Assembly (NCBI GenBank): GCA_036897095.1 | Contig: JAYMSP010000598.1 | Coordinates: forward strand, 1-46,111 | Length of the DNA stretch: 46,111 bases | DNA from: Plantago elongata | Taxonomy: Eukaryota; Streptophyta; Magnoliopsida; Lamiales; Plantaginaceae | Direction: 5' to 3' | In this document: piece by piece, positions 11,601-22,159 of the stretch | Numbering within the stretch: position 1 is the first letter of the stretch | Layout of the letters: each line of letters begins with the position of its first letter | Notes under the pieces: model-generated | The model's database searches: none | What the model was told of the DNA's origin: nothing | Seen by the model: only the letters and a program-made list of their open reading frames with translations | Made by a program: the position numbers and the translations under genes

Positions 11601-12318
11601 AATCAATAGCAAGCTGTATCCATGCAATGTGGATGAGAACTTACATGTCATCAAATAGCAAAGCAAATATACTCGGTTGTTGAAAAAACCATACAATTTA
11701 CATAGTGAATCAATTGATGATGTGCAAAAATAGCTCTTATATCATGAACTACGGAAAGCTGAATATAAATGAAGTTGCCAGCAGTACCAGCAAAACAAGT
11801 TTACACTTTATAATTAGCCCGTTTATTTTTTCACACATTAAGTCTATGAAGTTCCAAATCTAATACTACTACGCCCCGCTAAAAAATGTATCTATTCATT
11901 TTCATTATTAATCACAAAAAATTGATGAAAGCAAAGGATACGATAAAGAGGCAGCAACCATTAGCCGTCTCAGCGGCAATGTGGCCGGAGCAAGTGATGA
12001 AGCACATGGTAACTCCAACCCCAAGGATAGTGTATATGAACCTATCATATCAATATCATCACATCACCATTGAATCGAATGCCCAATAAGATAAACAGAA
12101 TGAATTAATTGATTAATTAATTAATGAATTAAGAATGAAATAATATTAGGTAAATAGGGGAGGAAATGAAATTACCAAGGGACAGGGGCATGATCAGAAT
12201 GAAGGTGACGAAGCCAAACCCTAAGCATCCAGAGGGAGTATAGAATCATGGCTATTCCGGCCATACCTAGACCAGAATTGACCACCTTAAGCACCGACTG
12301 GATGCAACTGCGAGCCAT
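7156..12318 (-). CDS. Tetraspanin (TOM2A-homologue / TET18-type), multi-exon
   Basis: Four-pass membrane protein of the plant tetraspanin family, thought to organise membrane microdomains; TOM2A relatives affect tobamovirus replication. Coding exons on the minus strand: 12318-12176, 12041-11942, 10255-10175, 10093-9989 and 7437-7243, all with GT..AG borders and consistent phase. Exon 1 begins [16 protein letters not shown] and gives TM1. Exon 2 ([26 protein letters not shown]) gives TM2 and a GCC-type motif. Exon 3 ([20 protein letters not shown]) gives TM3. Exon 4 ([31 protein letters not shown]) gives the loop and the start of TM4. Exon 5 gives [20 protein letters not shown]. Together they make 208 residues, near family length. 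After exon 5 either the donor AAA|GTAAGT at 7243/7242 leads to a small unseen exon, or translation reads through to the stop at 7156 (28 more residues). In-frame Met codons at 12327 and 12357 are alternative starts; 12318 matches the family best. Confidence 0.9.
8613..9988. other. Remainder of tetraspanin intron 4
   Basis: Intronic on the minus strand. It includes a locally G-rich stretch around 9270-9290 ('agggtgggggcgggt'). I see no independent gene. Confidence 0.5.
10256..11941. other. Tetraspanin intron 2
   Basis: A 1.7-kb AT-rich intron. A short direct duplication ('tatttgcaggt') occurs at about 10453 and 10481, and a partly repeated block ('attttgactg') at about 10495 and 10565. Nothing coding is recognised. 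Confidence 0.5.
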
Positions 12319-12779
12319 ACGACCCATTGATGGAGAAAAAGGAACCTCAAAACTCACTCAATCGATCGATCAACTTCCTGCTGGAATGGATATCTTTGTC
12401 TGCAAATATCACGGTGCGTTGTTTTTCCAATGACGATGGTACTGGATGGTGGAGTAGTTAACTAAATCAATCATTCTGAACTAAATTTGTTTGCTTGTGA
12501 CCGGTCCAAGACTTGATAGGTGATACTCGGGTAAGTATTTCGATAAATTTATCTCGAAAATAACATTTATATCAAAAAAATTATCAATATCATTAATTAA
12601 AACTTATATATGTAATCATGTTCGAATTTGTGAGTCGCGTTCACTAGCAAGATTAAGAGCCCCCTACCCCTCATCTTGACAAGGTTGTCCAATCACTAGG
12701 TAAAGAGGATCCCAAAATCTTACTTAAGTCCGAACTTTTAATTTGGTGTGATCAGTCATGTGGGTTGAGATTAAGTTTC
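12319..12779. other. Tetraspanin 5' flank
   Basis: Presumed 5' UTR and promoter of the minus-strand tetraspanin gene. No clear TATA box is visible close to the start; no other gene is seen. Confidence 0.4.
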
Positions 12780-12784
12780 TTTTA

Positions 12785-13430
12785 TCATTTTCTTTTTTGG
12801 AATAAAATTAGTATTTTTATTCCTAGTATACGTTCGAGTACAACGTCGCACAACAGAATGCTCGTAAAACATCAAGCAACACATCAAAACTCTAACAAAC
12901 AGGATACCCAAGTAGAGATCGACAAAAACTAACTAGTTTTGGATGCCATAACACCGTCCAATGGCCTTCTCGGTGGTCATACGCAACAGTTGATTCATGC
13001 ACATACTAACCACTTAACCACAACATTAAAAACCTGGTTCGTCCCAGTACCACTGTTACAAATGAGAGCAATCTCATTATCCCAAGTAGTAGTACGACGA
13101 GTGCGACCCATCAAGCATAGTAACACATCCTAGTCCTCTTAACATGGACACATGCAAAGAGTAAGAGTCTTCTTAACATGGACACATGCAAAGAGTAAGT
13201 GGTCAATAAATTCATCATCAACATCGCAGAACACTCATCTTTGATCAATCATAAACCCAAAACGAATCAATCAATCCTTGGTTGCCAGACTCTTCCAAAG
13301 AGCCACCCAAACCACAAACTTAGAATGGGGTGTGGCAACATTAGTAAGAACCAAATCCCTCCAATTAAACTTTAGATACAAAAGGTAGAAGGACCAAACA
13401 CTGCAGCCATACAAAATTTATTACTATCTC
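12785..13430 (-). mobile_element. LINE 3' fragment with RT zinc-binding (zf-RVT) relic
   Basis: Read on the minus strand, 13390-12930 gives WRDLVLTNVATPHSKFVVWV, ALWKSLATKD, stop, LIRFGFMID, FCDVDDEFIDHLLFACVHVK and later WDNEIALICNSGTG. This is the zf-RVT domain pattern found at the end of plant LINE (L1/RTE-type) reverse transcriptases. Several stop codons and a 34-bp tandem duplication (13138-13165 and 13172-13199) break it. The 3' end runs into an A-rich tail ('ccaaaaaagaaaatg' on the minus strand, about 12790-12805), as expected for target-primed insertion. The 5' part of the element is missing. Confidence 0.75.
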
Positions 13431-13645
13431 CAACCTCCCCCGCCAAAGAAATTATATGCAAATTGCTTCAATAGCAACCAACATCTTTTTTGGAAAGTGG
13501 AGTAGCTGACTCCAATAGTTTTGAACTCCATAAAGGACACTTTGAACTAGTTGTAGGCCATGTCTCTTTTTACATATTACAAAATATTCTTTTATCAAAA
13601 TTATTACTACGACTGTAGAAACTGCTTAAATCAGAGACCGAACCT

Positions 13646-14380
13646 TCAATAAAGAAACCATTGCAGTAGGTGAAGACCAGTTATGTTCATCACCCCATTA
13701 CTAATCATTTTACCATTTCTTTCACATTCAAATTGTATCGTTCCCTTTGAGAACGGAACTGACTGAGACAGGAGGATCTCAAAATTTGTCATGTATCTCC
13801 AATCCAAGTGGCAAGTACTTGTATGATAAGTTCCAGACAAGAAAACAATGTTACACATGTTCTCGGGAACCCAAGATTTTTTGAGTTTGTCCTTCTTAGT
13901 TTTCCTATGCATAGTATTGACTTTATTAGTCACATCAACTGGAGCGAAGAGTTTGTTAGGGCTAGGCAGGAATCTTATAAACATAATTCTAGCCTGCTTG
14001 TGAGTAGTTGTGGAATCTGAGAATAAGTAGTGTTGTTGGTATTGTTGGATGTATTGAAAGTGTTGTTAAGTGTATGAGGAATTCTGAGTGGTGGTGCAGT
14101 GTATGTATCAGGTCTGGTTCTGGAACTGCTCGCTTCATTCACTAACCCTTTTTTCTATTTCCCTTGCAGCAGCAACTTGTTCATTTGTTCCATTTTAGCC
14201 ATGATACCAGCCAAACTCAGATCTACTAACGCCACCTTCTCATTCATTTGTGCCATTTCTATGCGGATATTTTCTATCTATGTATCATGTTTTTTCTGAG
14301 TCTCAAACAGATCCTTCATCAGAGTGTCTTCCATGACCACAACGAGCTGCTAATAACATGACTTTGAATACCAATTGTTG
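13646..14380 (-). mobile_element. Degraded LTR-retrotransposon gag start and PBS-like site
   Basis: On the minus strand an ATG at 14334 begins MEDTLMKDLFETQKKHDT, then a stop, then IENIRIEMAQMNEKVALVDL and AGIMAKMEQMNKLLLQGK. This is a heptad-like N terminus of the sort seen in plant retrotransposon gag proteins. Just upstream, 14380-14360 reads 'ttggtattcaaagtc', a likely decayed form of the TGGTATCAGAGC primer-binding site. A longer open stretch (13984-13646) follows without a recognisable domain. Internal stops show that it is dead. The family (Ty3 or Ty1) is not resolved. Confidence 0.5.
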
Positions 14381-15730
14381 CCAATTCTTATGTAAATGAG
14401 AATACTAGAAGCAAGTAACTAAATATCAAGTAGAGTAGAATATTGCTTGGTATTACCGCGACGGCGCGTCGTTAAGGGGCTGATGGAGGTGGCCTTAGCT
14501 CGGTTGTTGTAGTAGTTGTTGTGATATTCTGGATTCTAGTTTACTTTGTAGTGGTACCGGTTCATTTCGACTTTTTTACTGATTCAAAATTGTACACGGA
14601 TTCTTATAAACCTTCGTGATTCATTTCATCGTTTTCAATAAAACATAAAAAATTGCTTAAAAAAGAGAAGAAAAGAAGTGAATGAAAGTGTCTTCTCCTA
14701 TTTCTTCCAAGTTTAGGAGACAATAGCCATCCCTTCTAGTTGTTGCAAGATATTGCCTTGTTTATTCTTGTATATATTATTATATTTTAAAGGTGAGAGT
14801 TCATTTATAAATTATGATGTCATAATTGAACTTTATTTCTATATATTTTATTTTGAAGAATTTATATCACTATTTTGATTCAAACGTGAAGCGTAAATTT
14901 GTTAAAATTATTTCCTCGAGTTATTCAAAGTACACTATGGTTATTGAAGCATATAGAGACACTACGATAACCATCCTAACGGTAAAAATCAATGAATGAT
15001 CTGATTAATTTCGCTCTCATTTCTCAAGATCAAGATGAAGGGAAATAATTTTATACCATTTATTTTCGAGGTATCTTACAATTTATCAACCAATTGTTTC
15101 CCCAGAGTGTTGTTATTGGTTATACACAGCAAGCATTTATTAAATTGATCTCACTTTATTTGGATATAAGTTGGTGATCCAAAGTAACGGTGTGGGGCTT
15201 ATAAAATGTTGTTCCTGATGGTTTGGAGTTCGGGCACCATTCAAGTTACAACTTACAACTATGTAGATAGATGATCACGTGTAGAATATCTGTCGAAATA
15301 TGAATGAGTGAATACATACCATTATACCAAAGAGGATTAGATTGGGGGCCATTAGCATGCAATATAGTTCCAACTTCCACGTGCTGTGTTGTTAAGTTGT
15401 TATTTTCTTTCTCATTTCAATTCTAACTTGTTCAACTAGCTACCACATGTGAGCTAGTGAGTTGTTCTCTGCAGATTTTTAGTATTCATTTTGTACACTC
15501 GTATCATATCTTCTCAATTATTTTCGACCCGTTCAGACTTTTTTTCTCCAGATCACTACACATGGCGCTTAACTGGCTTTTACCCAACAACGTCTACAAA
15601 ACCGTTGTGAAGCTCTCCCAGATTCTACTTCTTCACAGATCTTGGGAATCTTGGGCTTATTGTTTTACGCATTATTATTAATGATCGATGTATAATCGGT
15701 GAACGTTCACTAGCTAGTATAACTATCATT
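14381..15730. other. Intergenic, possible small ORF
   Basis: Mostly AT-rich. A 39-residue frame at 15562-15681 starts MALNWLLPNNVYKTVVKLSQ and ends shortly before the organelle-type rRNA segment. It could be the 5' end of a gene cut off by that insertion, but I do not recognise it and do not call it a gene. Confidence 0.3.
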
Positions 15731-15824
15731 GTTATATGTATGACACCGATATATTAACCAGTTTATCGCTTGTACATAATCCAAATGCAAGGTTATAACC
15801 CCGGTTTGTTGTTAAACATAGCCC

Positions 15825-15965
15825 AAGTCCTCTCATACTAAGGTCCGTCTCTCTCAATTCTCCAACACTAACGGTAGATAGGAATCGAACTGTCTCACGA
15901 CGTTCTAAACCCAACTCAAGTACTACTTCTCCAGGCGATCTGACCGTAGCGACTAATAAGATGAG
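15825..15965 (-). rRNA. Organelle-type large-subunit rRNA fragment (nuclear copy)
   Basis: The minus strand contains 'gggtttagaacgtcgtgaga' followed by 'cagttcg', a hallmark of bacterial/organelle 23S-type rRNA domain VI. A little further is 'gagaattgagag' and then 'agtatgagaggac', a changed form of the sarcin-ricin loop (normally agtacgagaggac). Nuclear 25S has 'gaccgtcgtgagacagg' at this place, so this is not a piece of the nuclear rDNA. The 'tcctatctaccgtta' stretch looks more like plant mitochondrial than plastid rRNA, but that is from memory. The changed loop marks it as a non-functional nuclear insertion. Less conserved similarity may extend on both sides (about 15740-16015). Confidence 0.7.
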
Positions 15966-16019
15966 AGATCGACTTAAGTTCTGAGAGCAAATCAAGCTGA
16001 AGTCGTGGCATCCAGTAGT

Positions 16020-17065
16020 ATACCAATAATGCTTGAAGAAGACATTAAGAGGATGCCCGATTGAGCATCATTCTCCTAGAGTCCTAGATATATCTTCCAA
16101 AAGATGTTGCAAATTAATTATTAAAATGTGTACTTGATATAATTAAAGCAAATATTAAGGAATAAATGACACATTTGCAGAAGATATAAAAAGTGGACAC
16201 TGTAGTGCAGAAGAACGAGTATATATGATCGAACATGTTGAGTTGATGGCCGAGTGCTGGAGTTTTTCTTGACTGTCGGCCGAATAAAGTCGAAGTTAAC
16301 AGATCGATTACCATTTGAGCTTGTCTTCATCACATGCTCATATAATTATAATAGAGATCGACCTCCTATTTTGTCTCTTCGATCACAATTTTATTCATTC
16401 ATTTCCCTCAATTTTCAATTTCTACTCGATAACGAAGACAATATAAAGATATCAATCTATTTGAATATATATGTATTTCATACACCACAACATTTTTCCT
16501 GTACAAAAATAATGCGGGACAAATTGAAGTGATTGAAAGGTTTTTCAACCACATATATAGTTGAATATCGTATTTGTTTATAGCATCAAAATGTAGTTCA
16601 AAGAAACCTATAATTCACTGATCATGATTCTATGAAATTAAAGATTCAAAATTCTACCTATGGGCGAATCCAGACAAAAACTTAGGGTTATGAAATTTAG
16701 AAAGAAAATTTGGAGGAGTTGAAGTGATGGGTTACTTTTTTGAACTAAATTGAATTGAAATTAATAAGAATTTTTAGATTTAAAAAAAAAACACTTTTTT
16801 ATAGTTTATTGTGTACTAACATCTAGATGAACACTAATTTGTCTAGTTAATTTACCAAGGTCGATGAAGTCACCAACCAATCTAGACCCTCAATCAATTC
16901 TCCAGATATGATCTTGTTGCAATCCCTGGAATGATTTGAGGTAATCCAAGTCATTAGTGAAGGCTTATATGTACATATCATGTACATATAAGTTCAATTA
17001 ATACTGAACCCATATATGACATCGAGCTTACAGCAAGTTTAATTAAGACTGTGTCACTAATGTCA
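16020..17065. other. Intergenic, no gene seen
   Basis: AT-rich sequence between the rRNA fragment and the Harbinger MITE. Several short open frames exist but none has a recognisable domain. A short inverted pair 'atatgtacatatcatgtacatat' lies around 16968-16989. Confidence 0.4.
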
Positions 17066-17068
17066 TAA

Positions 17069-17683
17069 GACGTCTCCAATGGAGACGTCGTGGACGCGCG
17101 TCGTGCGCCGCGGCGTCTCCAATGGCGTTGTGACGACGCGTCAAAATACACGTTGCTTGGTATAGGCAGTCATATCCAGTCCCTTTTTCTTTTTCTTTTA
17201 CATTTTGTCCAGTTTCAAACGTTAATAACTCGAAAATTAAAAATGTAAAAAATTAATGAATATCACCAACGGGTTCGTCTCTTCAAAATCTACAAATAAA
17301 GACCACTCTTAACTATTTTTGAATCATTCCATCTCAAACTCATTTCTCTCTTAATTAAACTTAAATTTGTAAAATAAAAAATACAATTTTATTAATTTCG
17401 ACTTCTAAATACTATTATAATATATGAAATATATTTTTAGTAAAATAAAAAGAATTAATTTTGAGTCTTAATAAATTATTAAACAACTTTAAAAAATACA
17501 TTTTATTCATTTCAACATCTAAGCACTCTTATAATATTATGATTAATATGTAAATAAAAATATTTAAAAAATTAAAATAATTATGACATTGAGACGATGT
17601 ATCACCACTACAATAAAAATACACGACGACGCGTCATCCTATCACAATGACACATCATGGCGCGTCAACATTTGAAAATGGTC
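17069..17683. mobile_element. PIF/Harbinger-type MITE (615 bp)
   Basis: The element is bounded by TAA on both sides (17066-17068 and 17684-17686), the 3-bp TWA target duplication of PIF/Harbinger transposons. The left end begins 'gacgtctccaatggagacg'; the right end, reversed, begins 'gaccattttcaaatg', an imperfect terminal inverted repeat. Subterminal DNA on both sides is CpG-rich ('gacgcgcgtcgtgcg', 'cacgacgacgcgtcatc'). The inside is AT-rich and non-coding. Its left end and subterminal sequence closely match the right end of the larger element at 29880-31566, so the two are one family. Confidence 0.85.
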
Positions 17684-17686
17684 TAA

Positions 17687-18002
17687 GTGGAGCGTGGAGG
17701 TGCATTCATAATTGTTAGATGATGACACTTTTGTTGCATTTTCCAGCAACTTTGTCTTAATGTTAGTATTTTATGTTGTTTGTTATAGACTTTTATTTAA
17801 TTTGCAAGGCTTTGATTACGTCACCTACGTAGGGGGTCTTCGTTTTTTCTTATTTTGGAGCCATGTTGTGCTAATGAACTAAATGGTCAATAATATGAAG
17901 AAAAGTGAAGTTTAGTGCATTCATGTAGAATGTGTTTACTTGATTATTGGTTAATAAAGAGAACGTAATACATATTCGTATGTTACTCTAGATGAATTTG
18001 CA
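17687..18002. other. Spacer between MITE and LTR-like sequence
   Basis: About 300 bp of AT-rich DNA with no gene or element that I recognise. Confidence 0.4.
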
Positions 18003-18667
18003 TGTTAGAACGGACCTTAATTGAGTAGGAAATCATTGTTCAAATAAGAAGGTTGGAAGTTATTATCTTCACATAGCTAGGAAACACAATGAGATCTTCT
18101 AGTTAATGAATTCTGTAAGTTTTGGAAACTTTGAGAAGTTGTCTGCAATACTTGAGAACTTGAAGGACTAATATGTAAGGTCTATACCAACTTAAAGGTG
18201 AGATCTGAACCGATGAATCATAACATAAAAGGATTGATCGGATGGATGATGCTACAATGACGGTTATTCTAGCGTGTATAAGTAGCTAGTAGCTTTGTGT
18301 TGACATTAATCATCAATTCACTTGTAAAATTCATTATATTTGAGCGTTTGTGAGAGGTTGAGATTGTAGATAGCTTGTATCGAGGATTTCATCTTGAATC
18401 AGAGAGTTGTGGTAGCTCGGTTGAAGCTTCAATCATTGCTCTGTAAACTTATAACAATATTTTCGGTAATTAGTGGAATCACAGTTGTTTTTCTCCCGAG
18501 CAGTAGGCCGATGTGGCGTGCCGAAGCTTGTTATATCTTGTGTTGATCATTACTGCTTTGTTTGAAGCTTAATTTTGCGTAATTGTTCAATTATTGTTCT
18601 TGTTACCATTATTGTTATTATTCGTAATTCGTTTTAGTTCGTATGTGATTGATTAGTAATCCTAACA
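18003..18667 (+). mobile_element. Copia-like LTR (solo or truncated)
   Basis: The segment runs from 'tgttagaac' to 'atcctaaca', matching TG..CA LTR ends. It contains a TATA-like 'gtataagtag' near 18277. The downstream order 'agtggaatcacagttg', 'ttctcccg', 'gccgaagcttgttatatctt', 'tgtgattgatta' is typical of the R-U5 part of plant Ty1/copia LTRs. The usual primer-binding site (tggtatcagagc) does not follow, and there is no matching internal domain, so it is a solo or truncated LTR. I found no 5-bp target duplication; the left boundary is therefore uncertain. Confidence 0.55.
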
Positions 18668-19613
18668 AGTTCTAATCATTCTTAGTATTCAAATATGTTT
18701 AGCTAATTCGAAAACTCCTATCCGTGTCTACTTGTGTGGAAACAGGTGTATCCGATGAATCGCCTACATAAATGTTGGGGTTGTGAACCAAGGTCAGGTG
18801 GGGTTAGCTAGAGTATGTGTTTCCTTGACTGATTGTTTGATCAGTAAGTTCTGGTTTTGTGGAATTGGATTCAGGTCTGATAAGCACCAACACCCTTTTC
18901 TTTACTTTGATCTAGTTTGTCACGTTTCCTAGTTTTGTGGAATTGGATTCAGGTCTGATAATTAACACGGGATGTGAGTACAAAATATACGACACCACCT
19001 CCCCGAACTTCGAATTCTGGGATCGACCCTCCTTAGATAGTGGTGGAATTATGGTGAATACAACAGAATGACATGAGATAGTAAGACAAGAAAACCATAT
19101 GCTATTGCAGCAAAAAAACAGGTGCAATATGACGAACAAATAACGGTACATGTCTGGCCAAAAGTCATACTAATAAAACTGAACAGAGCACTAAGACAAA
19201 ACATTAATATTATTATGATATAATTTATACTCCATGATAATACTTAATACGTTACATTAAAAGTGTAAACGCACGCACTCTCTCCTTTGGAGATGGCAGC
19301 TACAATTGATTGATTAAACTAGTAACAGCCAAACACACTTACAAGTTACAAAGCAAAGCTCACTCACTCTCACACTAAAAACAGATAGAGGAGAAATCAC
19401 AGGAGGAATCTACGCAAATTATGCCCATCAGTTAGGCCAATAAAAGAAAAAAGCTCACCCCTTTGATTGTGGCAACTTTCCTTTCCAAAGAACCAACTCA
19501 CACAACTTTGCACCTTTATAGGACTCATGTGATCAAAACACCACTTTACTATATACTACTACTCTTATAACTTAACTTTCCTTATTAATTACTTATCTCA
19601 TATTTTTTATTGT
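18668..19613. other. 3' flank of the expansin gene
   Basis: Contains a direct repeat 'gttttgtggaattggattca' (about 18852 and 18932) and the probable 3' UTR of the expansin gene close to 19613. No gene is recognised. Confidence 0.4.
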
Positions 19614-21991
19614 TTAGAAGTTCAGACGCGCCGTGTATGTCGCTTTCGGAGCCCAATTCCGAGGAACCACATCCCTTGCCGAGAGGGTTCTGTGGGTCGA
19701 TAGAGTTGTGAGCCTGACGGAGAATGGTCCATGTAGAGGTCCTGCGATGATGACCCAGTTCGCTCCCCATATGTGCGTCATGTCTAGCCATTGATTCGAA
19801 TTGAGCTGCATTTTTTACAACAAATTTTTAAGGCTATGATGCACAAACTATAGAATAGTTTGTAATCGATACAACTTGTGACTCACACACACTAAGAATA
19901 TGTTTGTTCTAGGGCATTTACGCTGATGGATATGAGGAGGTGTGTGCATTGAACTTTTAGGAAACATTAGTAAGTGGGATTTGTGTGTGGTGCACTTGTG
20001 TGATTACAAACTAGATAAAAGGGAGTGGAAGAAGCACATTCAGTCCCATGCCATGGCATAATTGGCAACTAAGGAAAGTGGCAAAAGGCATTAGCTAGGT
20101 TGTAACTAACAGTGTCTAATTGCAATAAAGAAACTAAAGTACTAACAACTAGGAGTATATTGCTTTGAGCATGAAGATCAAGATGCATAAACTGAAACAT
20201 GTGAGTTGCAAATCTCTTGTTTGTAAAAGAGCATCATATGACTTGTCAGGCATGTGATTAAAACTTAAAAGTCTTGTGTAAAGCAAAGTTGGACTTCTTC
20301 GTAGGTTAGTGTGAAAGTAGAGACCATCTACAACGAAAAAAGTTGAATGCATCTTTTGACTAGAATCTAAACACAAAAGGAAAAACAAAACAGAATCAAT
20401 CTTGAATCAAGAAGTGAGTTAAATTGAAGTAAAATTATACCTCTCTAATTTGCATCGATCCGATATCACCATCGCCATCCTCGAACTCTACTAACAGTGA
20501 CAGCCAAAAGTCGGTTGATCCTTCGTTAACATGGAACGCGATGTTCTTGCCCGGATACTTGCAGGGTGTCCTGGAAAATCAAAATCAAAATTCTTGAGCA
20601 ACTATTTCGTGCTATACAGTGTAAATTGTACTAAGATTCACAGCTAAAGTGGTTTAAAAGTCATTAATGATTATGCTCAAGTTTAGAACTACTAGCTGGT
20701 AGTACAAATAGAAAAGGTTAAGGTAGTTAATCTGTCCAGTAATGTTTGACCAAGAGAATATATGTTGTTGTAATTATATATTCCAATGAGGGTGAATTTT
20801 TGTCAGTGTAGAATATGGTAGGTTGGGTTATATTGTATGTTTTGACCAAAAAGGTTAAAAACACATTGTGATGTGTGCGCATGCTTTCCTCTGGTTCTCC
20901 AATTCAATTGTGTCACTCACTCACCCAATCTGGTAATCTTTATTCATGGTTCTTTCTTGCATCATCTATCCACTTTCTTACTCAATCAAATTTAAGTGTA
21001 TCTCACCTTAAATTTGGTCATGAAAGATCTTTACATCTCAATTTATTTCTACTGGACTCAATTTTATGTCCAGTTCAGCTCTATCTAATTATAATTTATA
21101 ATTTAATTTAGTTCAGTTAACTAAATTTTAGTTGAAGATAACATAGACCAAATTCCTAAAATCAATATCAAACAAAGAGAGATTTCGAAATTTTCAACTA
21201 TATAACATAATATAGTGTGGCCTGCTATATGTTTAACATGTCAAACAAGTGTATATGACATACTACATGTTAAATGTACGTTAAAATACCATTGTTAAAG
21301 TGGTAGTTTATCAAAACATTCCGTAAATCTGTTTTGTGGAGCAGCATTAGATTAAACAATTATTAGATTAAACAATTAAGCTAAGAGTCGAAGTAGTAGA
21401 GTTAGATTAAAGAAGCTATGAGTAGTAGATGAGAAAGTGACAAAACAGAACAACACAGTTAGCATCAAGCCCAATAAAATCAAAGTAAATAAAAAATACC
21501 CTACTAGTACTACTCGTACCGTTACTAGTAATGAAATCGTAAAATTATTAACTAAACCGGGTCTATAGTACTGACCTGCGATAAACAATGGGAATCTCGC
21601 CGCGGTTGCGCAACATCCCGGCCTCACCAGAAACAGCCATCCGACCGAATGCGGCACCACTAAGATCAAAATGCGGCCTGTCATTGGGGCAACCGGGGCA
21701 CTCGTCGGTAATAATGACGGTCGCAGCACGCCTCGAGCATATCGACCTATCCAAGCACCTGACTTTATAACACGCGCCGCACCCTTCTCCTCCTTTAAAG
21801 AGAATGGGGCTGGTGGCGCCCACTCTGGCCCTGAAGGGCTTGACGTCCACCATTGTTCCGTAGCCGCACGCGCCGCCTGTGCTGCCGTCTCCCTCCGCGC
21901 TGCCGTACCATGTTGCGGAGGCGGGGTGCCAATGTGGGTTGGTGGCGGCACAGGAGGAGATGAAGAGGAGGACGAGGACGAGGATTTTCAT
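19614..21991 (-). CDS. EXPB: Beta-expansin (three exons)
   Basis: Secreted cell-wall-loosening protein. Coding exons on the minus strand: 21991-21576, 20570-20441 and 19805-19614, with CAG|GTCAGT, ccag|GAC, GAG|GTATAA and gcag|CTC borders and consistent phase, 245 residues in all. The start was chosen at MKILVLVLLFISSCAAT, a clear signal peptide; the open frame upstream of it is 5' UTR. Domain 1 (about 25-135) is the six-stranded double-psi beta-barrel with TWYG (27-30), GGACGYG (39-45), the cysteine set and HFDLSGAAFGRMA (HFD at 107-109). Domain 2 (about 145-245) is the CBM63-type wall-binding part with CKYPGKNIAFHV, FWLSLLVEFEDGDGDIGSMQ, WGANW, GPFSVRLTTLST and the family-ending PRNWAPKATYTARLNF. 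At 245 residues it is a little shorter than many EXPB proteins (about 260-275). All hallmark residues are present and I see no defect. Confidence 0.95.
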
Positions 21992-22147
21992 AGTTGAATG
22001 TTTTGAGGGAGTGAGTGAGTGGGGGGTGGTGGCGCGTGAGGTTGGTGAGTGAGTGAGTGCAGTTGAGTTAACTAAACTGTACTCCTGCCACTGCAACCGT
22101 TGAAATTATGTTTGGTGTGTGTCACAACTTGTGTTACTCCATCTCTC

Positions 22148-22155
22148 TATTTATA
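22148..22155 (-). promoter_or_regulatory. TATA box of the beta-expansin gene
   Basis: The minus strand reads TATAAATA here, about 157 bp upstream of the start codon at 21991. That is a reasonable distance for a plant TATA box with a leader of roughly 125 nt. It was placed by eye. Confidence 0.6.
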
Positions 22156-22159
22156 CAGG

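Noticed and set aside
21671..21997. Open frames on the plus strand over the expansin first exon
   Set aside because: They are antisense shadows of the GC-rich expansin exon, whose splice sites and domain are convincing.
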